NCBI RefSeq assembly: GCF_042767895.1
Contig: NC_091589.1
Coordinates: 15,711,646 to 15,731,645, forward strand
Direction: 5' to 3'
DNA from: Penaeus vannamei
Taxonomy: Eukaryota > Arthropoda > Malacostraca > Decapoda > Penaeidae
DNA: 20,000 bases
Part shown: piece after piece, positions 1-9,202 of the stretch
How positions within the stretch are numbered: position 1 is the first letter of the stretch
Layout of the letters: each line of letters starts with the position of its first letter
Program-made: the position numbers and the translations under genes
Notes under the pieces: model-generated
The model's input: only the letters and a program-made list of their open reading frames with translations
What the model was told of the DNA's origin: nothing
Database searches by the model: none

Positions 1-704
1 GAGGGAGAAGGAGAATTAGTGCTGGAGATGATGGAGATAGAGGAGGGGGGGCGGGGTGATGGAGGGAGAGAGGAAAAGGAAAGGGAGGGTTAGGGGAGAG
101 GGAGAGAAGAAAGAGATAGGAGAAGGAGACGGAGGAGAGGTGATGGAGGAGGAGAGGGAAAGGGGAGAGGGAGAGGGAGTGGGGGAAGGGTGATGAAGAT
201 AGAAGAAGGGGAGAGGAAAGGGAGGGAGAGAGGGGACGATGAATGGAGAGAGGAGAGGGAGAGGGCTGATGATGAGAAGAAGAAATGATAGAGAAAAGAA
301 GGGAAAAGGAGGAGAAGGGGAAAAATGGGAAAGAAATCAAAGGAAAGAGAGGAGGAGAGAAAGGAAGGAATGCAAGATAACGCTTTATTATTGAGAAGGA
401 GGGGATAGAAAACAAGGAATGGGGACAGGAAAAGAGAGGAAGAAGGGGAGGGGAGAGAAGAAGGAGAGGAGGATGAGGGGAGCAGGAGAAGAGGAGGGTG
501 TTGGGGAGAAAGGGAGGAAGGGGAGAGAAGGAAAATAGGAAGGAATACAAAAAGCAGAAGAGGGAAGAGACAAAGAATGAGAGGAGAAGGGTAAAAGAAG
601 AAGGGGGATAGGAGAAAGGGAGAATGCAAGGGAGAGAGGGAAGCACGGAAGGAGGGGGAGAGGAGGAGGGGGAAATGGGAGGAGGGGGAGGGGGAGGGGG
701 AGGT
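1..704. repeat. Purine-rich GGA/GA/GAA simple-sequence tract
   Basis: The + strand is almost continuous purine, made of irregular mixtures of gga, ga, gggaga and gaa words with scattered gatgg interruptions. No fixed period runs through it, so it is cryptically simple rather than a clean microsatellite. Open frames on the minus strand here translate only to Ser/Pro/Leu/Phe strings, as any CT-rich strand does, and show no domain. I see no gene. A short less repetitive patch near 370-410 (aagataacgctttattattg) breaks the tract. Confidence 0.9.
668..700 (+). other. Potential G-quadruplex at the end of the purine tract
   Basis: Five G-runs of 3 to 5 bases lie within 33 bases, separated by 1 to 4 bases (runs at 668-672, 677-679, 684-688, 690-694 and 696-700). 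This satisfies the usual four-run G-quadruplex pattern on the + strand. It sits exactly at the change from the purine tract to the GC-rich core. Folding is inferred, not observed. Confidence 0.7.
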
Positions 705-904
705 GTCCCCCGCTGTCCTCGCAATTCCGGTCCCGAGTCCAAGTGTCATGGCACTTCCTCCCCCTCCTGCCGACCTCCGCCCCCCCCCCCCCGCCCACTG
801 GTCTCCAAGGCTGCTCCCCCGGCCAGGAAATTTCCTCCCCCCCGGGCTGCAGGCCGGGGGAGGGGGGGGGTAAGCGGGGGGGAAGGGGGGGATGCGGTCA
901 GATG
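705..904. other. GC-rich core with C- and G-homopolymer runs, no gene
   Basis: A roughly 200-bp segment of mixed GC-rich sequence lies between a purine tract and a pyrimidine tract. It contains a 13-C run at 780-792, a C-run near 835-843, and a cluster of long G-runs at 854-892 that could form a G-quadruplex. A small hairpin-like sequence (aagtg/cactt arms) lies at 741-756. Short open frames cross it, but their products are Pro/Gly/Arg-rich with no recognisable motif. It could be a CpG-rich regulatory segment, but nothing specific supports that. Confidence 0.6.
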
Positions 905-1270
905 ATCTTTGCTTTTTATCTCTCTTTTCGTGTTCTACCTTTCTTTTTTTTTTTCTCCTTTCTGGTCATTTTTATTCTCTTTTTTTCTATTTCATCTTAT
1001 CTGTTTTCTATTTTCTCTCCTTTCTAGCTACTTAATTCTCTCTTTTACTTTTTCTATTTTATATTCTCTCTCTTTACTATAACTTCTGCTCTCTTTCTTC
1101 TCTTTTCTTTTCTTTCTCTCTTTTGGTCCTCCCTTTCTACTTTCTTCTCTTACTTCGTTCTCCTCTTGCTTTTCTCTCTTTTTTATCTCTTTCTCCTACC
1201 TCTTACTTCTCATCCTTTTTTCTAATCATTTGATTCTCTCTCCTCTCTCTTCTCTTCTCTTTCTTTAAGA
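905..1270. repeat. Pyrimidine-rich CT/TTC tract
   Basis: The + strand is dominated by ctctct, tttct and ttctc words, the reverse purine bias of 1-704. No regular period is visible. Because it is complementary in character to the purine tract upstream and to the G-rich tract downstream, this part of the window alternates between purine and pyrimidine strands. No gene is seen. Confidence 0.88.
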
Positions 1271-1310
1271 TGTGAAAGTTTTTACTTTTTTTATTTTTTT
1301 TATCTTTTTA

Positions 1311-1550
1311 GGGGGGGGGGGTGATGGAGGGGGGAGGGGGAAGAAGGGGAAGAAGAGGAGGAAGGAGAAGAATAAGATAAGATTTTAAGGAAGAAGGGAA
1401 GAAGGAAGACAGGGAGGGGAAGTGAGGGAGGGGGTGAAAGGTTGGGGGGAGGGGGGAGGGGTGAGGCGGGGAGGGAGTGCAATGACAAGGCGTCTGGAAC
1501 TAGGGGAGGAGGGGGGGAGGAGGGAAGGAGAGCGGGGGGGGGGGTTGCAA
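1311..1550. repeat. G-rich purine tract starting with an 11-G run
   Basis: The tract opens with eleven consecutive G at 1311-1321 and continues with ggagggggg, gaagaaggg and ggagggag words. A second dense G cluster lies at about 1438-1475 and a third at 1505-1545. Several four-run G-quadruplex candidates are present on the + strand. Translations of the short open frames are Gly/Arg/Glu-rich with no domain. No gene is supported. Confidence 0.85.
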
Positions 1551-1555
1551 CTGGG

Positions 1556-1964
1556 TTTGGAGTGGCATTTTTTTCTCATTATGTTTTATTTGTTTGTTTG
1601 TTTTGTGTTTGTGATTTTAGTCTTCCTTTCTATTTCCCCTTTTCTTGTAAAACGAAAGAAGCAGAAGAAGAAAGGATAATAAGAACAATAAGAAGAAAAG
1701 GGAAAAATAGAAAATGCGAATTTGCGTCAATTTAAGACTTCATCTCGAATTCTGCTCAAGCAACAGCGAAGGAAAAAATACATATAAAAAGCGCGTCACA
1801 AAAAATTATTTACACCGGCCATCTTACACTAATTCTTGCAACAGACAGACACACGCAACCGATGCAACGTACTGAGAGGACTGGAACTTTTGGCACAAAC
1901 TTAGAAAGAATATCCACCAAAGCGCACACTCACACCTTCACATAAATGTACTAATTCATGTAAA
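1556..1964. other. AT-rich, mostly non-repetitive spacer, no gene
   Basis: This is ordinary mixed sequence with short A-runs and a TG-rich patch (tttgtttgtttgtttt, about 1588-1604). I looked for long open frames, tRNA-like cloverleaf boxes and transposon termini and found none. It is one of the few places in the window that could anchor primers or alignments. Confidence 0.6.
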
Positions 1965-2112
1965 TGAAGAAGACGAAGAAGAAGAAGAAGAAAGGAGGAG
2001 GAGGAGGAGTAGAAGAAGAAGTAGAAACAGTAGAAGAAGAAGAAGAAGGAGAAGATGAAGAAGAAGAAGAAGGAGAAGATGAAGAAGAAGAAGAAAAAGA
2101 AGAAGATGAAGA
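1965..2112. repeat. GAA/GGA trinucleotide microsatellite
   Basis: About 150 bp of imperfect gaa repeats has a ggagga patch near 1993-2010 and occasional gta, gac or gat substitutions. The spacing of interruptions suggests ageing of an originally purer (GAA)n tract. Long GAA/TTC tracts can form intramolecular triplexes; that is general knowledge, and formation here is inferred. Translations in all frames are Lys/Glu or Ser/Phe/Leu strings and are not evidence of a gene. Confidence 0.95.
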
Positions 2113-2178
2113 ATGATAATGATAATAATAATGATAATGATAATAATAATAAGAAGAAGAAAAGAAGAAGAAAAAACG
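2113..2178. repeat. GATAAT then AAG short microsatellite
   Basis: The GAA tract passes directly into gataat/aataat words (about 2113-2150) and then into aagaag words (about 2149-2172). This is a compound microsatellite continuous with the upstream tract. Confidence 0.85.
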
Positions 2179-2580
2179 AGACATTTCGGAAACACATTTA
2201 TACAGGTATACGTACTCACACATCAGCATATAAAATAAAGATTGATGCAAGGAAAAAAGTGAAAAAAGTACAATAAAAAATAAAACACACAAAGATTGAT
2301 ACAGTAAAAAAAAAAAATCGTACAAACAAGCTTATAAACGCACAAATACACATTGAAATACACTCATATAAACATAAACAGTCACGCAAACACAAGCATA
2401 CATATATAAATACAACCACATACACAGAAGCATAAACGCCTGTAAAATAAACACTCACATAAACAACTATCAAACAAACACATACACAACTATTAAACAA
2501 ACACATAAACAACTATAAAACAAGCACACTCAAATAAACAACAACAAAACACAACTCACATAAACAAATAAACATAGACT
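2179..2580. repeat. A/C-rich simple DNA (ACA, CATA, AAACA words)
   Basis: The + strand is nearly free of G and built of aca, cata and aaaca words. The phrase aaagattgat occurs twice (about 2236 and 2291), followed by gca and aca, suggesting a small local duplication. No gene, RNA gene or transposon terminus is visible in these 400 bases. Confidence 0.8.
2465..2533 (+). repeat. Three tandem copies of a 23-bp unit
   Basis: The word aactat recurs at 2465, 2488 and 2511, exactly 23 bp apart. Copies one and two differ at only a few positions, and the third has diverged in its second half. This small minisatellite sits inside the A/C-rich simple tract. Confidence 0.85.
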
Positions 2581-2753
2581 TAAAATGAACAGTCTGGCGC
2601 AAGATCAAATCTGTCAAACGAATGCCATTCCTCGCACACTTTCACTCGCCGCCAAGAAAAAAAAAAAAACTTTTGCCTAATTCACGACGCAACGGTTGAT
2701 ACGCCAACGACCACAGAGTGACGTGCCCGGTTGTGGGAGGAACGACTTGCATG
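2581..2753. other. Unique left flank of the 87-bp array
   Basis: Non-repetitive sequence with one 13-A run (about 2658-2670). It includes a TGACGTG word near 2719, which matches a bZIP-type core by chance-level criteria only. No gene is seen. Its value is as an anchor for the left end of the array. Confidence 0.55.
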
Positions 2754-3320
2754 GCGACCTAGAGGAGACCTGAAGACCTACAGGACGACTGGAAGTAAGA
2801 GGACCTGGAGGAGACCTGGAAAAGACCTACAGAACGACTAGAAATAAGGTGACCTGTAAGAGACCTACAGGACGACTGGAAGTAAGAGGACCTGGAGGAG
2901 ACCTGGAAAAGACCTACAGAACGACCAGAAATAAGGTGACCTGAAAGAGACCTACAGGACGACTGGAAGTAAGAGGACCTGGAGGAGACCTGGAAAAGAC
3001 CTACAGAACGACTAGAAATAAGGTGACCTGTAAGAGACCTACAGGACGACTGGAAGTAAGAGGACCTGGAGGAGACCTGGAAAAGACCTACAGAACGACT
3101 AGAAATAAGGTGACCTGTAAGAGACCTACAGGACGACTGTAAGTAAGAGGACCTGGAGGAGACCTGGAAAAGACCTACAGAACGACTAGAAATAAGGTGA
3201 CCTGAAAGAGACCTACAGAACGACTGGAAGCAAGAGGACCTGGAGGAGACCTGGAAAAGACCTACAGAACGACTAGAAATAAGGTGACCTGAAAGAGACC
3301 TACAGAACGACTGGAAGCAA

Positions 3321-3737
3321 GAGGACCTGGAGGAGACCTGGAAAAGACCTACAGAACGACTAGAAATAAGGTGACCTGTAAGAGACCTACAGAACGACTG
3401 GAAGTAAGAGGACCTGAAGGAGACCTGGAAAAGACCTACAGAACGACTAAAAATAAGGTGACCTGTAAGAGACCTACAGGACGACTGTAAGTAAGAGGAC
3501 CTGGAGGAGACCTGGAAAAGACCTACAGAACGACTAGAAATAAGGTGACCTGTAAGAGACCTACAGGACGACTGGAAGTAAGAGGACCTGGAGGAGACCT
3601 GAAGACCTACAGAACGACTAGAAATAAGGTGACCTGTAAGAGACCTACAGAACGACTGGAAGTAAGAGGACCTGGAGGAGACCTGGAAAAGACCTACAGA
3701 ACGACCAGAAATAAGGTGACCTGAAAGAGACCTACAG
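3321..3737 (+). repeat. Left copy of a segmental duplication inside the 87-bp array
   Basis: This 417-bp block matches 4359-4775 base for base except near 3358/4396, where the right copy reads acggct instead of acgact. It carries private markers shared with its partner: a gacctgaagg variant (3411/4449), a ctaaaaataagg variant, a ctgtaag variant and the 3-bp-deleted unit. The offset of 1,038 bp equals 12 units minus two 3-bp deletions. Confidence 0.9.
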
Positions 3738-4358
3738 GACGACTGGAAGTAAGAGGACCTGGAGGAGACCTGGAAAAGACCTACAGAACGACTAGAAATA
3801 AGGTGACCTGTAAGAGACCTACAGGACGACTGTAAGTAAGAGGACCTGGAGGAGACCTGAAGACCTACAGAACGACTAGAAATAAGGTGACCTGTAAGAG
3901 ACCTACAGAACGACTGGAAGTAAGAGGACCTGGAGGAGACCTGGAAAAGACCTACAGAACGATTAGAAATAAGGTGACCTGTAAGAGACCTACAGGACGA
4001 CTGGAAGTAAGAGGACCTGGAGGAGACCTGGAAAAGACCTACAGAACGACTAGAAATAAGGTGACCTGTAAGAGACCTACAGAACGACTGGAAGTAAGAG
4101 GACCTGGAGGAGACCTGGAAAAGACCTACAGAACGACTAGAAATAAGGTGACCTGAAAGAGACCTACAGGGCGACCTGAAGCAAGAGGACCTGGAGGAGA
4201 CCTGGAAAAGACCTACAGAACGACTAGAAATAAGGTGACCTGTAAGAGACCTACAGAACGACTGGAAGTAAGAGGACCTGGAGGAGACCTGGAAAAGACC
4301 TACAGAACGACTAGAAATAAGGTGACCTGTAAGAGACCTACAGGACGACTGGAAGTAA

Positions 4359-4775
4359 GAGGACCTGGAGGAGACCTGGAAAAGACCTACAGAACGGCTA
4401 GAAATAAGGTGACCTGTAAGAGACCTACAGAACGACTGGAAGTAAGAGGACCTGAAGGAGACCTGGAAAAGACCTACAGAACGACTAAAAATAAGGTGAC
4501 CTGTAAGAGACCTACAGGACGACTGTAAGTAAGAGGACCTGGAGGAGACCTGGAAAAGACCTACAGAACGACTAGAAATAAGGTGACCTGTAAGAGACCT
4601 ACAGGACGACTGGAAGTAAGAGGACCTGGAGGAGACCTGAAGACCTACAGAACGACTAGAAATAAGGTGACCTGTAAGAGACCTACAGAACGACTGGAAG
4701 TAAGAGGACCTGGAGGAGACCTGGAAAAGACCTACAGAACGACCAGAAATAAGGTGACCTGAAAGAGACCTACAG
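4359..4775 (+). repeat. Right copy of the segmental duplication inside the 87-bp array
   Basis: Partner of 3321-3737, at an offset of 1,038 bp. The two copies share the same ordered series of unit variants, so they come from one block-copy event and not from independent homogenisation. Beyond 4775 the match continues with only occasional differences until about 4870. Confidence 0.9.
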
Positions 4776-5497
4776 AACGACTGGAAGTAAGAGGACCTGG
4801 AGGAGACCTGGAAAAGACCTACAGAACGACTAGAAATAAGGTGACCTGTAAGAGACCTACAGGACGACTGGAAGTAAGAGGACCTGGAGGAGACCTGGAA
4901 AAGACCTACAGAACGACTAGAAATAAGGTGACCTGTAAGAGACCTACAGGACGACTGGAAGTAAGAGGACCTGGAGGAGACCTGGAAAAGACCTACAGAA
5001 CGACTAGAAATAAGGTGACCTGTAAGAGACCTACAGGACGACTGGAAGTAAGAGGACCTGGAGGAGACCTGGAAAAGACCTACAGAACGACTAGAAATAA
5101 GGTGACCTGTAAGAGACCTACAGAACGACTGGAAGTAAGAGGACCTGGAGGAGACCTGGAAAAGACCTACAGAACGACTAGAAATAAGGTGACCTGTAAG
5201 AGACCTACAGAACGACTGGAAGTAAGAGGACCTGGAGGAGACCTGGAAAAGACCTACAGAACGACTAGAAATAAGGTGACCTGTAAGAGACCTACAGGAC
5301 GACTGGAAGTAAGAGGACCTGGAGGAGACCTGGAAAAGACCTACAGAACGACTAGAAATAAGGTGACCTGTAAGAGACCTACAGAACGACTGGAAGTAAG
5401 AGGACCTGGAGGAGACCTGGAAAAGACCTACAGAACGACTAGAAATAAGGTGACCTGAAAGAGACCTACAGGGCGACTGGAAGCAAGAGGACCTGGA

Positions 5498-5730
5498 GGG
5501 GAGTTTAGGGACGACCCGAGAGAAGTCAGTCTATAATGCGACCTGTGGCAGATCGATTGAACGACCTGAGAGAGACCAGTGGAACGACCCGAGGAAAGTC
5601 CTTGGAACGACCTCACAACATGTATGGGGAAAATCTGTTAAAGACCCTTGTAAGGACCTGTGAAGCCACCCAGAAGCCACCTGAAACAACCTGAAAAAAA
5701 ACCCTCGGAGCGACCTGAAGCAAACCAACA
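5498..5730 (+). repeat. Decayed relatives of the 87-bp unit
   Basis: After the last recognisable unit the sequence keeps returning to gcgacctg, aacgacctgag and acgacccgag words at irregular spacing, with phrases such as gagagaccagtgg in between. These resemble the conserved gacc/acgac cores of the array but are too diverged to be in register. They look like old repeat units outside the homogenised zone. An open frame on the minus strand crosses this part but has no recognisable domain. Confidence 0.65.
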
Positions 5731-5929
5731 TGACTTTGCTTAACAACAGCAGCAACATGTATGCAACGGAGGCAACAACTATGTCAAGTTACATGCCATT
5801 GAGCCACCACGTCGTCAAGCCAAGCAAGACTGCGCGAGGAAGTTTTGCTTGTCGAATCCCCTTGCTTGGTAACAGGCGATGCACTTTGCTTGTTTTTTAG
5901 AGGAATTTTTACTTGCTTTACATTTCCAT
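5731..5929. other. Short unique spacer, no gene
   Basis: Mixed sequence with a small caa/gcaac-rich patch at about 5740-5780. The word gtcgaatcccc near 5852 superficially resembles a tRNA B box, but no A box or acceptor stem fits around it. I see no gene. Confidence 0.55.
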
Positions 5930-6230
5930 CGGTATGTTTTTTCTCTTTATCTGTGTTTTTTAGTCTCTCTATCTCTCTCGCTCTCACATTTTGTGTGTGC
6001 TTTTTTGTCAATTTCTTTCTCTTTATCATATGTGTCTGGCACTCTCTCATTCTCTGTCTGTGGCTGTCTGTCTATCTATCTGTCTCTGGCTTTGGCTCTG
6101 TCTCTTTCTTTGTAACTATCTCTGTCTGTCTGTCTTCCTGTCTCTCTCTCTCTCTTTCTCTTTTTCTTCCTCTCTCTCTCCCTCTCCTCCCTCTCTCCCT
6201 CCCCCCCCTCTCGCCCAAGCTCTTTAACTC
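5930..6230. repeat. CT/TCTG-rich microsatellite tract
   Basis: The tract contains ctctct, tctgtctg and tctatc words, becoming purer (CT)n around 6138-6210 and ending in a C-run near 6201-6210. An open frame over 200 codons long runs through it and beyond on the + strand, but its product is a Ser/Leu/Phe/Val string imposed by the pyrimidine bias. I do not call it a gene. Confidence 0.88.
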
Positions 6231-6717
6231 CTCCGTTTCTGATTCTCAAGAGACAGCCCCGCCGAGCATTCTCCCCGCCGTCTCACCTGGCAGTAAATAC
6301 ACGTCTGTCAACTTACCGCATATCTCGCTCCGGATCTCGAGAAATGAATCGTTGAAATATTATGCAAAGGTTTATGTCGTTCTCCGCATTCTCTCGTCGA
6401 TATATTTTCGATCGCGCAGGATTTTTATCGCCGAGGAGCCTCATCGTTCAGTCAAGGGGCCAGAAAGCGCTCCTGTCGTGCATGCGAGATAAGTTATCGT
6501 TGATTAACTTGTGTATTTGCTTTCGTTATGTGTGATGCTCTGATGCATTGGGTTTGCTTGACTCGGGAGTATGTGTGTGGGTTTTTATGTGTATATTGGG
6601 GTATATATCAATTGTTTGAGTGTGTTCTTGTGTTTATGGGTGTATATTGTTAATAGTGTTTATTACGTATAAATTGGGAATGCGTACTGTTGATGTTTAT
6701 GCCTTGGAGGGAGGGGT

Positions 6718-6721
<4 letters not shown>
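6231..6721. other. Unique segment, the least repetitive 490 bp of the window
   Basis: This is mixed-composition sequence with no tandem structure up to about 6540, then GT-rich (tgtgtg, tgtatat) to 6680. The 6240-6500 part has balanced composition and several CpGs. The + strand frame running into it from the CT tract stays open to 6492, giving a C-terminal stretch of normal-looking composition (about residues 130-215 of that frame). No motif is recognisable. It could be part of an exon, a conserved non-coding element or a worn transposon fragment; the sequence alone does not decide. Confidence 0.45.
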
Positions 6722-6761
<40 letters not shown>

Positions 6762-6790
6762 AGGGAGGGAGAGAGAGAGAGAGAGAGAGA

Positions 6791-6875
<85 letters not shown>

Positions 6876-6895
6876 AGAGAGAGAGAGAGAAAGAG

Positions 6896-6936
<41 letters not shown>
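6722..6936. repeat. Compound (GA)n / (GGGA)n / (GATA)n microsatellite
   Basis: About 215 bp of nearly pure GA dinucleotide repeats contains a (GGGA) block at about 6754-6770, two short GATA blocks near 6793-6806 and 6823-6828, and a longer (GATA) run at about 6896-6925. It is the purest simple repeat in the window. The + strand is purine, opposite to the giant array that begins 840 bp downstream. Confidence 0.97.
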
Positions 6937-7365
6937 TTTGTTGGATGATCGACTCGCTAACGCCCCGTGTTGCGTCACTCCCACGACTGCGAGTAACGAG
7001 TGCAGGTCCGTGCCCAATGGCCTTTCCAGTGACACGCTCAGCATAGCAGACAAAGCTTCTCGCCGCTGAACTCTTTCCTTCCTCCTTTCGTTCCTGCGGG
7101 GTCAGAGGTCGCGCCTGGAGGGGGAGTCATTTGCGGTGCGGCGGGCGCCCGGGCAGCCGACCGACCTCGCGCGGGAAGCGAGAGCACGTCGAGCGCCGCC
7201 GAACAGAGTTAGGAGCCTTGGGGAATCACGTCTGACCACCGCGGGTCGTGGCCCATACGCGCACGTACTTCGTCTGCGTCTTCGCTCCGGACATGACCGG
7301 ATGTCCGACGGCCGAATTTCACACGTACTCTGGCCAACACCTGCGGGGATCGGCCATGGCGGCGC
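6937..7365. other. CpG-rich unique segment upstream of the giant array
   Basis: Mixed sequence that becomes strongly CpG-rich from about 7100 (for example gcgcgggaagcgag). It contains tgcgtcac near 6971, a bZIP-like core, and an ATG at 7356 in a favourable eukaryotic start context (cggccatgg). The frame from that ATG runs straight into the array without a stop, giving a Ser/Leu/Pro protein of about 3,000 residues, which I do not believe. The segment might be a promoter or first exon, but no TATA box, splice donor or conserved peptide supports this strongly. Confidence 0.45.
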
Positions 7366-7660
7366 TGAGGTCGCTGTCGGCGTCGGGACCATTGCTGGCG
7401 TCGCTAAGGCCGTCGTCGCCAACACCGGAGTCCGTATCGTCGTCGTCATCGGCGTCGCTATCAACGGCGTCGCTGTCTCCGCCTGTTCTACCTTCGTTGT
7501 CCCTTTCATCGTCTTCGTCACCGCCGTCGTCATTACTATTGGCGTCGCTTTCAACGCCGGTCATGTCACCGTCACCGTCAACGCCATCGCTAGTCCTTTA
7601 CTCAACCAAATTCATCGCAATCGTCGCTCAACATCTAATCACTCCCCAATCGCCATTGTT
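7366..7660. repeat. GTC/TCG cryptically simple tract flanking the giant array
   Basis: The + strand is crowded with gtcg, tcgtcg, gtcgtc and accgtc words at roughly three-base phasing but without a fixed repeat. In one + frame it reads as Val/Ala/Ile-rich, in another as Ser-rich; a minus-strand frame (7319-7564) reads as an 81-residue Asp/Ser-rich acidic string. All are expected from TCG-type simple sequence. The tract leads into the first array-like words without a break. Confidence 0.7.
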
Positions 7661-7668
7661 GCTTTCGC

Positions 7669-7790
7669 CTTCGTCTCTCTCTTTCCTTGCATCCCTCTTT
7701 CCTTCGTCTCTCTCCCCTTCGTCTCTCTCCTCTTCGTCTCTCTCTTTCCCTGGATCCCGCTTTCCTTCGTCTCTCTCACAGCTGTCTCTC
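7669..7790 (+). repeat. 63-bp proto-repeat at the left edge of the giant array
   Basis: The phrase cttcgtctctctctttcc occurs at 7669 and again at 7732, exactly 63 bp apart. Each copy is followed by a related stretch (tgcatccctctttcc versus tggatcccgctttcc). The interval contains isolated A-type words but no B words. The first B-like word appears at 7773 with gctgt in place of gttgt. This looks like the founding edge from which the regular array grew. Confidence 0.75.
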
Positions 7791-8895
7791 TCCCCTTCGT
7801 CTCTCTCACAGTTGTCTCTCTCCCCTTCGTCTCTCTCACAGTTGTCTCTCTCCCCTTCGTCTCTCTCACAGTTGTCTCTCTCCCCTTCGTCTATCTCACA
7901 GTTGTCTCTCTCCACTTCGTCTATCTCACAGTTGTCTCTCTCCCCTTCGTCTCTCTCACAGTTGTCTCTCTCCCCTTCGTCTCTCTCCCCTTCGTCTCTC
8001 TCACAGTTGTCTCTCTCCCCTTCGTCTCTCTCACAGTTGTCTCTCTCCCCTTCGTCTCTCTCACAGTTGTCTCTCTCCCCTTCGTCTCTCACACAGTTGT
8101 CTCTCTCCCCTTCGTCTCTCTCACAGTTATCTCTCTCCCCTTCGTCTCTCTCCCCTTCGTCTCTCTCACAGTTGTCTCTCTCCCCTTCGTCTCTCTCACA
8201 GTTGTCTCTCTCCCCTTCGTCTCTCTCCCCTTCGTCTCTCTCACAGTTGTCTTTCTCCCCTTCGTCTCTCTCCCCTTCGCCTCTCTCCCCTTCGTCTCTC
8301 TCACAGTTGTCTCTCTCCCCTTCGTCTCTCACACAGTTGTCTCTCTCCCCTTCGTCTCTCTCACAGTTGTCTCTCTCCCCTTCGTCTCTCTCACAGTTGT
8401 CTCCCTCCCCTTCGGCTCTCTCCCCTTCGTCTCTCTCACAGTTGTCTCTCTCCCCTTCGTCTCTCTCACAGTTGTCTCTCTCCCATTCGTCTCTCTCACA
8501 GTTGTCTCTCTCCCCTTCGTCTCTCTCACAGTTGTCTCTCTCCCCTTCGTCTCTCTCACAGTTGTCTCTCTCCCATTCGTCTCTCTCACAGTTGTCTCTC
8601 TCCCCTTCGTCTCTCTCACAGTTGTCTCTCTCCCATTCGTCTCTCTCCCATTCGTCTCTCTCCCCTTCGTCTCTCTCACAGTTGTCTCTCTCCCCTTCGT
8701 CTCTCTCACAGTTGTCTCTCTCCCCTTCGTCTCTCTCACAGTTGTTTCTCTCCCCTTCGTCTCTCTCCCCTTCGTCTCTCTCCCATTCGTCTCTCTCCCC
8801 TTCGTCTCTCTCACAGTTGTCTCTCTCCCCTTCGTCTCTCTCACAGTTGTCTCTCTCCCCTTCGTCTCTCTCCTCTTCGTCTCTCTCACAGTTGT

Positions 8896-9202
8896 CTCTC
8901 TCCCCTTCGTCTCTCACACAGTTGTCTCTCTCCTCTTCGTCTCTCTCACAGTTGTCTCTCTCCCCTTCGTCTCTCTCCTCTTCGTCTCTCTCACAGTTGT
9001 CTCTCTCCCCTTCGTCTCTCTCCCCTTCGTCTCTCACACAGTTGTCTCTCTCCCCTTCGTCTCTCTCCCCTTCGTCTCTCACACAGTTGTCTCTCTCCCC
9101 TTCGTCTCTCTCACAGTTGCCTCTCTCCCATTCGTCTGTCTCACAGTTGTCTCTCTCCCCTTCGTCTCTCACACAGTTGTCTCTCTCCCCTTCGTCTCTC
9201 TC
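8896..9202 (+). repeat. Left copy of a 307-bp block duplicated within the giant array
   Basis: Matches 9676-9982 with a single difference (ctgtctc here at about 9136, ctctctc there). Both carry the same ordered run of ctctcaca-type B words, cctcttc A words and the gttgcc/cccattc pair. The offset is 780 bp, or 52 words. Confidence 0.88.

Larger units (their letters stand above)
2754..5497 (+). repeat. 87-bp minisatellite, about 31 tandem units
   Basis: The phrase ataaggtgacctg recurs 31 times from about 2845 to 5444, almost always 87 bp apart. A few units are 84 bp because of a 3-bp deletion (near 2770, 3602, 3858 and 4638). Each unit is an unequal dimer: both parts, about 49 and 38 bp, contain gacctacag, then acgact, then gaa, then taag. 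One frame translates through many units as a 29-residue repeat beginning TCKRPT. Eleven units carry stops in that frame: seven TGA (2942, 3203, 3290, 3722, 4154, 4760, 5456) and four TAA (3140, 3488, 3833, 4526). It is therefore not a current coding region. Each unit contains one GGTGACC (BstEII) site and one TGACCT. Confidence 0.97.

Noticed and set aside
4841..5458. 205-residue open frame of seven 29-residue repeats as a gene
   Set aside because: It is just the longest stop-free run in an array where 11 other units carry stops; start and end are set by chance variants.
5840..5870. tRNA B-box-like word gtcgaatcccc
   Set aside because: No matching A box, anticodon arm or acceptor stem can be placed at the right distances.
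7319..7564. Minus-strand acidic Asp/Ser-rich 81-residue protein
   Set aside because: It reads off TCG/GTC simple sequence, which gives Asp/Ser on this strand automatically; there is no conserved motif and no independent gene context.
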